DNA of 47,176 nt. Source: Arcobacteraceae bacterium. Its GTDB lineage: Bacteria > Campylobacterota > Campylobacteria > Campylobacterales > Arcobacteraceae. Below are positions 1-9,068 of this stretch, one piece after another. How positions within the stretch are numbered: position 1 is the first letter of the stretch; every line of letters begins with the position of its first letter. The stretch lies in NCBI GenBank assembly GCA_029934475.1, contig JAOZMC010000004.1, positions 1-47,176 on the forward strand, written 5' to 3'. Under the pieces are notes generated by a model. That model saw nothing but the letters and a program-made list of their open reading frames with translations, did no database searches and was not told the origin of the DNA. A program made the position numbers and the translations under genes.

Positions 1-2267
1 ACTATCTTAACCTTTTTAAACCTATAGCCACTATCTATATCGTCTCCATCTAAACCACTGGCAAATGTAGGATACAAGGCTATAGTGCCTCGTATAGTCT
101 TGTCTATCTTAAATCTCCTAGTAGTCTCGAAGCCATCGTATAGTATAGAGACTTTGTCGCCATCTTTTATCTTCGCTGCTGTAGCAAACGACACAGAGCC
201 TCTCAGGTGTTTGTCGCCTTTGAGTATGGGTGAGCTGTGTGTGTGGTAGTTAAACTGATGTAGTGGCTCACACCTATATATGACCGTGCCATCGAAACTT
301 CCTATGTCGTCTATATCGCAAATACCATCTAAGTCTAGTTTTGTATCTAACTTAAACTCCTTCAAGAGATATCCACGAGTATCTACTCCGTGTTTGTTGT
401 AGCCGTTTGACATATCATCAAAGCAAATACCCATAAAACCTTTGTGAGTCGGTAGTTTGGCAGTATAATCTACAGTTAGCTCTTGTGGATTATCTAGTAC
501 AGCATTTGCTATATCATTAAGACAGTATCCGTCAAACTGGACTGCTACATTTAGATTGACAACTTTTTTGTCTATAGTGGCAAATGTCCCCTCCTGTTGA
601 CAAAGCGATGGCATAGATATATCTGCTTTGGGTATGCTTCCAGCTACAAAATCCGCTTTTACATTGTAGCCAAATGTTTTGCCAGACGGAGTGTCCTCCA
701 TATCGCATATGAGTGATACTCCAAGACTATTTGTCTGTGATGGAACTAAACAGACCGCAAAAGAGCTGTATCTGTCTATTAACCCCACTATTTTGGCTAT
801 ATTTGTAGCATTTTTGTGTCTGTATATATCTTCGCCTATTATCAACACTTGTGTTTTTTGTCTCTTCGATAGTTGATATATCTGCTCTATCTCCTCTTCA
901 CCGACACTTGACTCACCGCTTAAGTTACCTATATCAAGAGTATCTATATATGGCTTGAGTTCTGGATTGTCTCGTAGCAAATAGTAGCCTAGCATCGCTA
1001 TGACCGCCTCTTCTGCTCCTGCTTCGTATTTGACAAATGATCTGTATTTGTCGCTTAAAGCTATATCATCTATAGGGTGCATATATATGAAACTAGCTCT
1101 GTGTTTTTTGTTTGCTTGGTTTATAGCATATTTGACCGCTGGATTGTCACGGCTTATCCTCGAGCCTATCAACACGACTAAGTCGCTGTTTGATATATCT
1201 TTGGTGTCGGCTGTATATAAAGAGTTGTTTGATGTGGTAGTATAGTTTTCTAAAAATCGTTTGTAACAAACCGCATCTTCGTTTACTAGTTTTACTCCTA
1301 ACTTGACTTTGAGTTGTTGTAGTATATAGGCTTCTTCGTTTGTGATATATGAGTTGAACTTTATCGTGTCTGCTGTTTTGAGAGCTTTGAGAGCTTTGTC
1401 AAATACCGCTACATCTTTGCCACAGTTTTTTGTGGCAAAATCAAACCCAAACCGTCCAGCTCCACATAGTGTGCCAAACTCACTGTCGTTTGTGACACGG
1501 ACTATCTTTTGAACCTGTTTACCTGTCTCGTTTCTGACTGGTTTGCTTTCATAGGACAAAGCACATCCAGCACTACAATGAGCGCAACTAGATGGGGTTT
1601 TTGATAACTCCCAAGCATTTGAGCGATATTTAAAGTCGCTTGATACCATAGCTCCTACCGGGCAGACCGATATACAATCCCCGCACTGTTCACACTTTGA
1701 CATACTTATATCTATGGTTGATTTGTAGCCGCCTGTTTTGATATATAGAGCCTTTGTGCCTATGATTTCGTTACAAGTGCTGACACACTTTTCACACAAT
1801 ATACAAAGCGATGGGTCGTAGCTTAAAACTCCCCACTTTTTCTTTTTTCTATACTGGTCTTTTGCCATAAATTGTTGTGATGATACTTCAAACTCTAGTG
1901 TCTTGTCTTGTAGATCACACTCGCCACTTTTGTCGCAAACTCCGCATTGAAGTGGATGATTTACATCGTATAACTTCATGATATTTTGTCTGTGTTTGTG
2001 TAAGTCATCGCTATTTGTGGTTATAACGGCTTTGTCTACTGCTTTTTCTTGACAGCTTAACACAAACCCATCTACACCACTCACATCTACTACGCACATA
2101 CGACAGCTACCTATAGGCGATAGTTTGCTAAGATAACACATAGTAGGTATATATATGTCGTATCGTCTGGCTATTTGCAATATAGTTTCACCATATACTC
2201 CGCTACAAGTTATGCCATCTATTGTCAGCTTAAGTTTTTTGCCCCTGTTTATAATCTGCTCACTCAT
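1..2267 (-). CDS. nuoG: NADH-quinone oxidoreductase subunit G (NuoG), 3' end cut by the window edge
   Basis: Peripheral-arm iron-sulfur subunit of respiratory complex I. The minus strand is open for 755 codons from the ATG at 2267 to the left edge, so the C-terminus is missing. Reading from the start I see the [2Fe-2S] ligands C44, C55, C58 and C72; the His/Cys cluster H104, C108, C111, C117; two 4Fe-4S sets C155/C158/C161/C165 and C192/C195/C198/C202; and the N7-type set C228/C231/C235. A molybdopterin-oxidoreductase-like region follows. The start overlaps the stop of the upstream flavoprotein gene by four bases (ATGA), so translation is probably coupled. All chain ligands needed to pass electrons toward NuoB are kept, although the usual NuoE/NuoF entry module upstream is not. 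The membrane subunits (nuoH-N) would be expected beyond the left edge. Confidence 0.95.
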   Translation of the reverse strand, partial: MSEQIINRGKKLKLTIDGITCSGVYGETILQIARRYDIYIPTMCYLSKLSPIGSCRMCVVDVSGVDGFVLSCQEKAVDKAVITTNSDDLHKHRQNIMKLYDVNHPLQCGVCDKSGECDLQDKTLEFEVSSQQFMAKDQYRKKKKWGVLSYDPSLCILCEKCVSTCNEIIGTKALYIKTGGYKSTIDISMSKCEQCGDCISVCPVGAMVSSDFKYRSNAWELSKTPSSCAHCSAGCALSYESKPVRNETGKQVQKIVRVTNDSEFGTLCGAGRFGFDFATKNCGKDVAVFDKALKALKTADTIKFNSYITNEEAYILQQLKVKLGVKLVNEDAVCYKRFLENYTTTSNNSLYTADTKDISNSDLVVLIGSRISRDNPAVKYAINQANKKHRASFIYMHPIDDIALSDKYRSFVKYEAGAEEAVIAMLGYYLLRDNPELKPYIDTLDIGNLSGESSVGEEEIEQIYQLSKRQKTQVLIIGEDIYRHKNATNIAKIVGLIDRYSSFAVCLVPSQTNSLGVSLICDMEDTPSGKTFGYNVKADFVAGSIPKADISMPSLCQQEGTFATIDKKVVNLNVAVQFDGYCLNDIANAVLDNPQELTVDYTAKLPTHKGFMGICFDDMSNGYNKHGVDTRGYLLKEFKLDTKLDLDGICDIDDIGSFDGTVIYRCEPLHQFNYHTHSSPILKGDKHLRGSVSFATAAKIKDGDKVSILYDGFETTRRFKIDKTIRGTIALYPTFASGLDGDDIDSGYRFKKVKI

Positions 2268-4276
2268 ACGACCACCATACCTATATAGTAGCATCGCATA
2301 CATCGCATAGCTTCTGCCACAGCTTCGTGTTGGGTGAAACCTAGATTTACTTCTAGGTTGTTTGATTTTCTAGTGTCTGTGTCTAGTTTTTCACTATGTT
2401 CTCGTGGCAATCCTGGCATCCAGCTCGTGATCTTTTCATTTTTGTTATATACTTTAAGTCGGCTAAAGTGGTCTTGCATGATCTCATCATCTGTCAAACT
2501 AACTTTGCCGTCATAGATATATCTAGATATGACACTTGATGCTCTTTTGGCTTGTCCTACGGCATTGACTATAGTCATAGGTCCGTATTCACAATCACCT
2601 GCGGCAAACAGACCAGCACGACTAGTCATATAGTCTCTGCCATTGGTTAGCAGTGTCCCCCATGAAGTCATCTCTAGCTCCCAATCTTTTGGTAGTATTT
2701 GTAGATCAGAACTTTGAGAGACTGCTGGTATGACAAAGTCGCACTCTATCTCATAGCTTTTGCCCTCTTGTTTGACTAGCTGAGCTCTACCACCGTCTGG
2801 GTCAGGAACTAGCTCAAATATATCTACTATGAGTGATTTTAGCACACCGTCTTTGTCTATAAGCTTGTTTATAGCACTATAAAACACAAACTCCACACCC
2901 TCTTCCACTGCTTCTGTGTATTCTTCTAGAGTAGTGTTTCGTATGATAGTTTTCTCATCTCTACGATATAACATGATCACTCGTTTAGCTCCCTCTCGTA
3001 TAGAACATCGCACCACATCCATAGAGGTAAATCCACCACCTACACATACGATAGTTTTGCCTTCTAACTCTTCTTTAGCTGGTGAGCCTATACGGTATTT
3101 GTGCCACAAATTGACCTTGTCAAGCATCTCTATAGCGCCCCAATATCCTACTATATCTGGATTTTCGTTTTCACATCGTATCGCTTTGGATAGCCTAGCA
3201 CCAAAACCTAGCATAGTAGCATCAAACTGCTCGTCTATCTCTTTTAACCTATCTGCAGTTACTTTGTGGTTTTTGATGATCTTGACTGTCGGCATATCTT
3301 CCACTAGCTTGATATCTTGGTTGTATTTTTCTATAGGCATACGGTATTGTGGCACACCTACGGCTACTTCACCACCCAACACTGGCAACTCTTCAAATAT
3401 AGTCACATCTATACCCTCTAACCCTAGATAATATCCAGCAGTGAGACCAGCAGGACCTGCTCCTATGATAGCTACCTTTTTGCCATCGTTTTTGGGTGGT
3501 TTTGGTTTGGTAGGATGAAACCACTGCAAAGCATGGTCTGTCTCATAGTCAGCGCCTATTCGTTTGAGTTCCATGATAGATATAGGCTCATCTAAGTTGG
3601 CTCTACGACAAGCATCTTCACATGGGTGTGGGCAAACTCTCCCACAAGTATGAGATAGTGGCATAGTTTGTCGTGTGGCTTTGAGCGACGCTTCAAAATC
3701 CAAATCCCTAACTCCCTCTATGTATGCAGGTATATCTACATGAGACGGACATAGATCAGTGCAAGGAGCTGTCACATTTGCTATATATTTGCTGTCGTCT
3801 TTTGCATATCGTGGCGATGGAGTTTGCTCCTGTATACATCGCATAAAATCTTTTTCAAAATATTTTATCATATATAGTAGTGGCACTGGCACAGTTTTGC
3901 CTATCTCACATTTGCTAGTCTCTTTCATAGTGGAGCTTATCTCTTTGAGATGTGCCAGATCGCTTCGCTCGCCATCTCCTCGCCCAATTTTATCCAATAT
4001 ATCGTATAATATCCTACCGCCCCACCTTCCGGGGGCACACCTGCCACAGGCTTGACTATATTCTTGGTATTGTCTAGCATAGTTGGTGGCTAACTGGACT
4101 ATATCTGTGTTTTTGTCAAATATAGCAAAACCACTCCACCCTACAAATGCTTTGGTCGGTTGGTCTTTGTCAAACTCAAATGGCAACTTGTGGGCTGTCT
4201 CTTTGATATCGCCAGCTGTTTTGCCACGGTTGTCTATGATCTCATCTTGCCATATAGAAAAATATATCTTGCTCAT
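2264..4276 (-). CDS. NuoF-position flavoprotein: NuoF Fe-S-like N-terminus fused to a GltD-like FAD/NAD(P) oxidoreductase
   Basis: A 670-residue protein in the nuoF position, probably an alternative electron-input subunit of complex I. Residues about 1-150 resemble the C-terminal Fe-S part of NuoF: C77 and C80 are in place and C123 sits at the distance of the fourth N3 ligand, but the third position is G83. From about 165 it is GltD-like (small subunit of glutamate synthase): cysteines C172/C176 and C211/C215/C219/C223, an FAD-binding GAGPAG at 272-277, a second dinucleotide-binding VGGGFTSMD near 412-420, and an AAGD motif near 558-561 typical of the FAD domain. A final CxxC is at C659/C662. 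The NuoF FMN/NADH fold is absent. Related proteins occur in nuo operons of Sulfurimonas-like bacteria. The electron donor (NAD(P)H, ferredoxin or flavodoxin) cannot be read from the sequence. Confidence 0.85.
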   Translation of the reverse strand: MSKIYFSIWQDEIIDNRGKTAGDIKETAHKLPFEFDKDQPTKAFVGWSGFAIFDKNTDIVQLATNYARQYQEYSQACGRCAPGRWGGRILYDILDKIGRGDGERSDLAHLKEISSTMKETSKCEIGKTVPVPLLYMIKYFEKDFMRCIQEQTPSPRYAKDDSKYIANVTAPCTDLCPSHVDIPAYIEGVRDLDFEASLKATRQTMPLSHTCGRVCPHPCEDACRRANLDEPISIMELKRIGADYETDHALQWFHPTKPKPPKNDGKKVAIIGAGPAGLTAGYYLGLEGIDVTIFEELPVLGGEVAVGVPQYRMPIEKYNQDIKLVEDMPTVKIIKNHKVTADRLKEIDEQFDATMLGFGARLSKAIRCENENPDIVGYWGAIEMLDKVNLWHKYRIGSPAKEELEGKTIVCVGGGFTSMDVVRCSIREGAKRVIMLYRRDEKTIIRNTTLEEYTEAVEEGVEFVFYSAINKLIDKDGVLKSLIVDIFELVPDPDGGRAQLVKQEGKSYEIECDFVIPAVSQSSDLQILPKDWELEMTSWGTLLTNGRDYMTSRAGLFAAGDCEYGPMTIVNAVGQAKRASSVISRYIYDGKVSLTDDEIMQDHFSRLKVYNKNEKITSWMPGLPREHSEKLDTDTRKSNNLEVNLGFTQHEAVAEAMRCMRCYYIGMVVV

Positions 4277-4285
4277 ATCTTTTGC

Positions 4286-4549
4286 CTAGTCGTTTGTGTC
4301 TGTGGTCTTTTGTGTCCGCGGAGCTGTCTTTTTGACTATTATTGTCCAGTCTACTTCGTTGAACTTGAGAGAATTCATGAGAGTCCAGTTGTGTTTTCGC
4401 ACTATGTCCGCTGACTTTTGGACAGCGGTAAAGTCGCCTATCTCAAACAATATTATAGCATTTTCGCCATCTTTTATATCGCTGTTTATCAGCTCTATCA
4501 TTCTGTCACCAAAGTTTTCTTTCAGTGGTCTTAGATCATATCTTTTCAT
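4286..4549 (-). CDS. Small NuoE-position protein, no Fe-S ligands
   Basis: An 87-residue protein in the nuoE position of the operon. It resembles the short proteins that occupy this place in Campylobacter and Helicobacter (Cj1575c/HP1264 type). Canonical NuoE is a roughly 160-residue thioredoxin-fold protein carrying a [2Fe-2S] cluster; this one contains no cysteine at all and so cannot bind it. It lies 9 bases after nuoD and 9 before the GltD-like flavoprotein gene. I infer a structural or docking role in the replaced input module. Assignment rests on position, size and overall resemblance. Confidence 0.75.
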   Translation of the reverse strand: MKRYDLRPLKENFGDRMIELINSDIKDGENAIILFEIGDFTAVQKSADIVRKHNWTLMNSLKFNEVDWTIIVKKTAPRTQKTTDTND

Positions 4550-4558
4550 ATTTTGCTC

Positions 4559-5785
4559 CTATCTATCTATCTCGCCAAACACTATGTTTAGGTTTCCTAT
4601 GATCGTGACCACATCCGCTAGCTGGTGTCCAGGTAGTAGGTCTTGTAGCAAACCAGTATGCCAGAAACTAGGTGCTCTAACTTTGAGTTTATATGGATAT
4701 GGCGAACCGTCGCTGTTGATATAAAATCCTAGCTCTCCTTTGGGTGATTCGGTTGCTACATATATTTCTCCAACTGGTGGTCGCATACCTTGGGTTACTA
4801 GCACAAAATGTTGCATGAGAGAATAGTTTTGTGTCATCATCTGCTCTTTTGTAGGCGATAGATATCGTGGGCTGTTTGCCATCAGCTGTGTGTCGGTTTT
4901 TTCATATATAGGCACAAGCTGTTTTAGTATCCTCATCGATTGTCTCATCTCTTGCATATAGCATAGATATCTGCCGTAGCTATCACCTCTGTCAGACACT
5001 GGCACATCAAAGTCAAGTTCGCTGTATAACTCATAAGGCATCTCTTTTCGCAAATCCCACTTAACTCCACTCGCACGAAGAGCAGGACCAGTCACTCCCC
5101 AACTTTTCGCCATATCTTTAGATATCACTCCTACATTTTCTAGTCGCATTCGCCATATTCTGTTTTTGGACAACAGCCCCTCATATGTTTCTAGCTGTTC
5201 TGTCAAAATTGTCATAAATTTCTGTAGATCGTTTAGCCAGTTTTCCGGCAAATCAAGTGGCACTCCACCTATACGGACGGCACTATGTGTGAGTCTGGCT
5301 CCACAATACTCCTCCATCAAGTCCATAGCATATTCTCGCTCTCTAAAAGCATACAAAAATATACTCATAGCTCCTACATCAAGTGCATGAGTTGCAAGCC
5401 AAAAAAGGTGCGATATGATACGATTTAACTCCAAAAGCATAGTTCGTATAGCTTGAGCTCTTCGTGGAGCTTCTATACCTATAAGTCTCTCTACGGTCAA
5501 GGCAAATCCATAGTTGTTTGCAGTAGCGGCTATATAATCCATACGATCGGTTGTGGGCAAAAATTCGTTGTATATCATATTTTCGCCCATCTTTTCCATA
5601 CCTCTGTGTAGGTATCCTACATCCGGCACTGCTTTTATGACCTCTTCGCCTTGTAGCTCTAGTATCAGTCTGAGTTGTCCGTGAGCGGATGGGTGTTGTG
5701 GTCCAAAATTGACCACCATGGTATTGTCTTCTCTGTCAAACGATATGTTTTCGAAAAATGGTTTTAGCCTGTTTGGTTGTTGCAT
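4559..5785 (-). CDS. nuoD: NADH-quinone oxidoreductase subunit D (NuoD, 49 kDa)
   Basis: Quinone-pocket subunit of complex I, related to the large subunit of [NiFe] hydrogenases. The protein has 408 residues, full length for the unfused form. The N-terminal [14 protein letters not shown] at about residues 26-39 is the family signature that lines the quinone cavity; GYLHRGMEK follows near residue 57, and the C-terminus ends with the GEIDR typical of NuoD. A good ribosome-binding site (GGAG) precedes the ATG. It lies 9 bases after nuoC. Confidence 0.97.
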   Translation of the reverse strand: MQQPNRLKPFFENISFDREDNTMVVNFGPQHPSAHGQLRLILELQGEEVIKAVPDVGYLHRGMEKMGENMIYNEFLPTTDRMDYIAATANNYGFALTVERLIGIEAPRRAQAIRTMLLELNRIISHLFWLATHALDVGAMSIFLYAFREREYAMDLMEEYCGARLTHSAVRIGGVPLDLPENWLNDLQKFMTILTEQLETYEGLLSKNRIWRMRLENVGVISKDMAKSWGVTGPALRASGVKWDLRKEMPYELYSELDFDVPVSDRGDSYGRYLCYMQEMRQSMRILKQLVPIYEKTDTQLMANSPRYLSPTKEQMMTQNYSLMQHFVLVTQGMRPPVGEIYVATESPKGELGFYINSDGSPYPYKLKVRAPSFWHTGLLQDLLPGHQLADVVTIIGNLNIVFGEIDR

Positions 5786-5794
5786 ACTACTCTC

Positions 5795-6601
5795 CTACTT
5801 TCTTTTGTCTAATATCTTAGACGGTTTTTTGTCAAATTTTGTCACAAGTGTAGATCCACCGTCCTCTTGGTATCGTATAGGAGTATCTGGTTCGCCACCA
5901 CTTATATCGGCACCTTTTGGCACTTCGTGTCCTAGTCGAGCAAATCTGTTTGTGTCATATCTATCTACTTGTGCCGTATCTCTAAGTTCTTTGCCTATCT
6001 TGTCTCTGTTTTCATGCCCAAATATCTTGTCTACTTCATACCACGAAGCAGCTTCATCGCCTATGAGTGGATAAGTTTTGAGTAGCGGATATCCGCTCCA
6101 GTCGTCCGGCATGAGAAGTCGCTTCATATATGGGTGGCTTTTGACCTTGACTCCATACATATCATACATCTCTCGCTCGCTCCAGTTTGCCATATTAAAT
6201 ATACTATAGACAGATTGTATAGCTTCATCTTTTTGGATAAAACATTTTAGACGGATTCTGCTTTTTTTGATAGTAGATAACATCTCATAAAATATCTCAA
6301 ATCCACCACGTGTAGCTATATAATCGATAGCACTCAACTCCATCATAAAGTCATAATCCAAACTATCTTTTAGATATGTTATAGCGGTAGTATTGTCTGC
6401 TGGGTCTATATATATCACTAGATGACCTGCTTGGATATAACTCTCATTTATATTTACTATAGTTTGTAGGTTGCTTATATCTGCAGCAAATAGAGAGTTT
6501 GTGTCTGGGTTTAGTTTCGGTAGAGTTGGTGTCTTGTAAAATCTATCGCTATGGTAGGACTTTTTTTGAACATTTTGTTTCTCTTTATACATTCTCATCA
6601 T
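5795..6601 (-). CDS. nuoC: NADH-quinone oxidoreductase subunit C (NuoC, 30 kDa)
   Basis: Peripheral-arm subunit that braces NuoD and NuoB. It has 268 residues. The signature is the stretch [12 protein letters not shown] followed by a PDDW and YPL block around residues 141-180, matching the 30-kDa family (ERE..D..G......HP...R...PDDW.G.PLRKDYP). The last 60 residues are a charged tail found in some Campylobacterota NuoC proteins. Two consecutive ATG codons are available; the first overlaps the nuoB stop by four bases and I use it. NuoC is separate, not fused with NuoD as in E. coli. Confidence 0.95.
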   Translation of the reverse strand: MMRMYKEKQNVQKKSYHSDRFYKTPTLPKLNPDTNSLFAADISNLQTIVNINESYIQAGHLVIYIDPADNTTAITYLKDSLDYDFMMELSAIDYIATRGGFEIFYEMLSTIKKSRIRLKCFIQKDEAIQSVYSIFNMANWSEREMYDMYGVKVKSHPYMKRLLMPDDWSGYPLLKTYPLIGDEAASWYEVDKIFGHENRDKIGKELRDTAQVDRYDTNRFARLGHEVPKGADISGGEPDTPIRYQEDGGSTLVTKFDKKPSKILDKRK

Positions 6602-7107
6602 ATTAGCCTTTTTGATTTTTGTGCCATGCCGGCTTTGTTTCTACGAATCTTTTGTTGTAAGTGCATCAAAGCATATTGAAGTGACTCAGGTCGTGGAGCA
6701 CAGCCGGGTAGATATATATCTACAGGTATCACTCTATCTACACCTTGGACTGTGGCATAGGTGTTGAACATACCACCGGTGTTTGCACAGCTTCCCATAG
6801 ATATTACCCACTTTGGATCTGTCATTTGGTCATATAATCGTCTCATAAATACCGCATGTTTTTTCGTCAAAGTTCCTGCTACTATCAGCACATCGCTTTG
6901 TCTAGGACTTGCTCTAAATATAGTGCCGAACCTATCAAAGTCAAAACGACTTGCTCCACTAGCCATCATCTCTATAGCACAACAAGCCAGCCCATAGGTC
7001 ATAGGCCAAAGTGAGTTGCTCCGTCCAAAATTGACCAGTTTGTCGATAGTTGTCAGCACCACAGGTGCACCGCCGTCTTTTAGATAATCTACTTTATGCT
7101 GTGCCAT
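6598..7107 (-). CDS. nuoB: NADH-quinone oxidoreductase subunit B (NuoB)
   Basis: Carries cluster N2, the last Fe-S centre before quinone. The protein is 169 residues long when started at the ATG at 7107, which is preceded by AAAGGAGC; the frame stays open upstream to 7218 but that part is simply nuoA read in another frame. Ligand motifs are visible: the [11 protein letters not shown] adjacent-cysteine pair, GSCANTGG and PGCAPRPE. Its start lies inside the last 19 bases of nuoA, and its stop overlaps nuoC. Confidence 0.97.
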   Translation of the reverse strand: MAQHKVDYLKDGGAPVVLTTIDKLVNFGRSNSLWPMTYGLACCAIEMMASGASRFDFDRFGTIFRASPRQSDVLIVAGTLTKKHAVFMRRLYDQMTDPKWVISMGSCANTGGMFNTYATVQGVDRVIPVDIYLPGCAPRPESLQYALMHLQQKIRRNKAGMAQKSKRLI

Positions 7108-7478
7108 GTTAAAGCTCCTTTTTTCCATGCATATACGAAACCTATAGTAAGTAGTAGTATAAACAATATCATCTCTACAAAGCCAAACCACCCCAAAGTG
7201 GTGAAATTGACCGCCCACGGAAACATAAATATGATCTCCACATCAAACAATATAAAAAGCAATGCCATAAGATAAAACTGTGGCGATATGCTATTTGGTT
7301 GTTTGGTAACCTCTGGACCACACTCATATAGTGAGGTCTTGAGCTTCTCTGTGTCAAGCCTCGCTAGTCTCCTGCTCACCAGTCTTGCCAAAACGGTGGT
7401 GGCAATAAAAGCTCCAAATGTGAGTGTAAACATCACAAATACTCCAAAATATGGGTGAGCTACATCTATAGTCGTCAT
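7089..7478 (-). CDS. nuoA: NADH-quinone oxidoreductase subunit A (NuoA)
   Basis: Small membrane subunit of complex I, 129 residues with three predicted transmembrane helices (about 9-30, 66-87 and 94-115). The loop between helices 1 and 2 holds the conserved YECGPE motif next to the quinone channel. It is the first complex I gene but not the first gene of the transcription unit: an unrelated reading frame ends 10 bases upstream, with no promoter-like sequence between them. Confidence 0.95.
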   Translation of the reverse strand: MTTIDVAHPYFGVFVMFTLTFGAFIATTVLARLVSRRLARLDTEKLKTSLYECGPEVTKQPNSISPQFYLMALLFILFDVEIIFMFPWAVNFTTLGWFGFVEMILFILLLTIGFVYAWKKGALTWHSIK

Positions 7479-7488
7479 ATATTCTCCT

Positions 7489-8244
7489 TTATGTACTAAG
7501 TTTAAGTTTCAGATCCACAACTTTGCCTCGCATGAGGTTTGTAACAACTTCTTTGTCCAAAACTGCAAAAAGTGGCATGAGCTGTTCTAGCAAAAACCTA
7601 TCAAGTGTGATAGTGTTGTTTCTGGTTGCATTGTGTCTAGTTGTGGTGCTATATTTAGAGCGATTTCTATTTTTGTATGATCTGCGACTATCATCATAAT
7701 CACTTATTTGGTCGATATTTAGTCTAATATTTTTTCTCGCTTCTCTTTGTGAAGCAGTGCTTTGAAGTAGTCTTTTGATGTCATTTATCTCGTCAATATT
7801 GAGTGCCGATGTACTTTTTTTTCTTGTAGTTTGTTTTCTTGTGCTATTTGTGTTATTTATATTTGCGTCTATGTTTTGTTTGTAATTTTTGTCTGTCACT
7901 TTGACTTTAAAATTTTCTATTTTGTTAAACTGTGTTATAATCACTTGCACAAGATGATTTGGTAAAAATGGCTTGTATATCACAAACGACACAAAATCTT
8001 TGTCAAAGTCTCGTCTGCTCGTGATGACCCCGATTTTATCGCAGTTTTCATTGAGTTTAGAGACATACGCCTTGAGCAGGTCTAGATCGTTGTTTATAAA
8101 ACTTTCATCTATTAGCGCCATATCGCTAGGTTTGACATAATCAACACTTTTGACCACTTGCAAGTCAATATTTGTATCTTTGAGCGAAATCTGGCAAATA
8201 GCCCTAACTTTGTCGCAATTTGTCAATAAAACTAAACTTTTCAT
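7489..8244 (-). CDS. Unknown protein with degenerate receiver-like N-terminus, first gene of the nuo transcription unit
   Basis: A 251-residue protein I cannot assign to a named family. The first 110 residues alternate strands and helices like a response-regulator receiver: a hydrophobic strand LVLLTN at 4-9, MALIDESF at 42-49 with D46 where the phosphoacceptor would be, IGVITSRR at 71-78, and YKPFLP at 90-95 with the conserved Lys-Pro. The acidic pair after the first strand, needed to bind Mg2+, is missing. A hydrophilic Asn/Thr/Lys/Arg-rich linker (about 115-210) leads to a short helical C-terminus. It sits immediately after a GATATAAT element and 10 bases before nuoA. A pseudo-receiver controlling or scaffolding something linked to respiration is inference only. 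Confidence 0.6.
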   Translation of the reverse strand: MKSLVLLTNCDKVRAICQISLKDTNIDLQVVKSVDYVKPSDMALIDESFINNDLDLLKAYVSKLNENCDKIGVITSRRDFDKDFVSFVIYKPFLPNHLVQVIITQFNKIENFKVKVTDKNYKQNIDANINNTNSTRKQTTRKKSTSALNIDEINDIKRLLQSTASQREARKNIRLNIDQISDYDDSRRSYKNRNRSKYSTTTRHNATRNNTITLDRFLLEQLMPLFAVLDKEVVTNLMRGKVVDLKLKLST

Positions 8245-8269
8245 ATGAGACCTTTTTCAAAATTTTATA

Positions 8270-8277
8270 ATTATATC
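8270..8277 (-). promoter_or_regulatory. Putative -10 element for the unknown gene and nuo operon
   Basis: GATATAAT on the minus strand, 25 bases before the ATG at 8244, with an AAAAAGG ribosome-binding site between. No other promoter-like sequence is visible before nuoA, so the complex I genes are probably read from here. No obvious -35 box, as is usual for the housekeeping sigma factor of Campylobacterota. Confidence 0.5.
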
Positions 8278-8299
8278 CAAGTAGCCTTAAGTTTAATTT

Positions 8300-8307
8300 G
8301 ATATTAT
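8300..8307 (+). promoter_or_regulatory. Putative -10 element for fabG-tsaD
   Basis: GATATTAT, 17 bases before the fabG ATG. If transcription begins 6-7 bases downstream, the leader is only about 11 bases and begins almost at the AAGGAA ribosome-binding site (8315-8320). Confidence 0.45.
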
Positions 8308-8324
8308 ACAAAAAAAGGAAAATT

Positions 8325-9068
8325 ATGAAATTTAGTGGCTCAAATGTCCTAATAACAGGGGCAAGCAAAGGTATAGGTGCTAGCATTGCTAAATATTTAG
8401 CAAAAGAGGGTTTGAAAGTGTGGATAAACTACAGAAGCAACCCACAGTTAGCAGACAAGGTCATGGCAGATATAGTAGCAGATGGTGGCAAAGCAGGTGT
8501 AGTCAAGGGTGATGTCTCTGTAGAAAACGACTGGAAAGAGATGCTCAAGCTCATAGTTGATAGTGATGGTGGGCTTTCGTATTTAGTAAACAATGCAGGT
8601 ATAACCAAAGATAAGTTAGCTATTCGTATGAGTATAGATGACTTTGATAACGTTATAGATGCAAACTTGAAGTCGGCTTTTATAGGGTGTCGTGATGTCT
8701 TGAAGCTCATGAGCAAAAAAAGATTTGGAAGTGTGGTAAATATATCATCGATAGTAGGCGAGATGGGCAATGCAGGTCAGACAAACTATAGTGCCAGTAA
8801 AGGCGGAGTAAACAGTATGACCAAAGCCTTTGCCAAAGAGGGTGCTATACGAAATATAAGGTTCAATGCCATAACACCAGGATTTATAGCTACAGATATG
8901 ACAGATGAGTTAAAGCCAGAAATCAAAGAAAATTATGAAAAAAACATCCCACTAGGGCGGTTTGGCACGAGCGATGAAGTAGCACAGAGTGTGGCATTTT
9001 TGTTAAGTGACCATTCATCGTATATCACAGGCGAGATACTCAAAGTAAATGGCGGATTGTATACATAA
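8325..9068 (+). CDS. fabG: 3-oxoacyl-[acyl-carrier-protein] reductase (FabG)
   Basis: NADPH-dependent reductase of the fatty acid elongation cycle; short-chain dehydrogenase fold, 247 residues. Visible features are the cofactor-binding TGASKGIG at about 10-17, NNAG near 90, the catalytic Ser in NISS and the YSASKGG motif with Tyr and Lys, and the PGFIATDMT loop. I start at the ATG at 8325 because AAGGAA lies 4 bases upstream; an in-frame start at 8298 falls before that site and inside the promoter. The end overlaps tsaD by 20 bases. Confidence 0.95.
   Translation: MKFSGSNVLITGASKGIGASIAKYLAKEGLKVWINYRSNPQLADKVMADIVADGGKAGVVKGDVSVENDWKEMLKLIVDSDGGLSYLVNNAGITKDKLAIRMSIDDFDNVIDANLKSAFIGCRDVLKLMSKKRFGSVVNISSIVGEMGNAGQTNYSASKGGVNSMTKAFAKEGAIRNIRFNAITPGFIATDMTDELKPEIKENYEKNIPLGRFGTSDEVAQSVAFLLSDHSSYITGEILKVNGGLYT

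Noticed and set aside
679-1245. Plus-strand open frames at 679-876 and 1000-1245
   Set aside because: They lie inside nuoG, whose minus-strand frame is open for 755 codons with all Fe-S ligands in order. Their translations have no start signals or family resemblance.
7108-7218. N-terminal extension of nuoB
   Set aside because: The extension is nuoA coding sequence read in another frame. The ATG at 7107 has a proper ribosome-binding site and yields the normal NuoB length.
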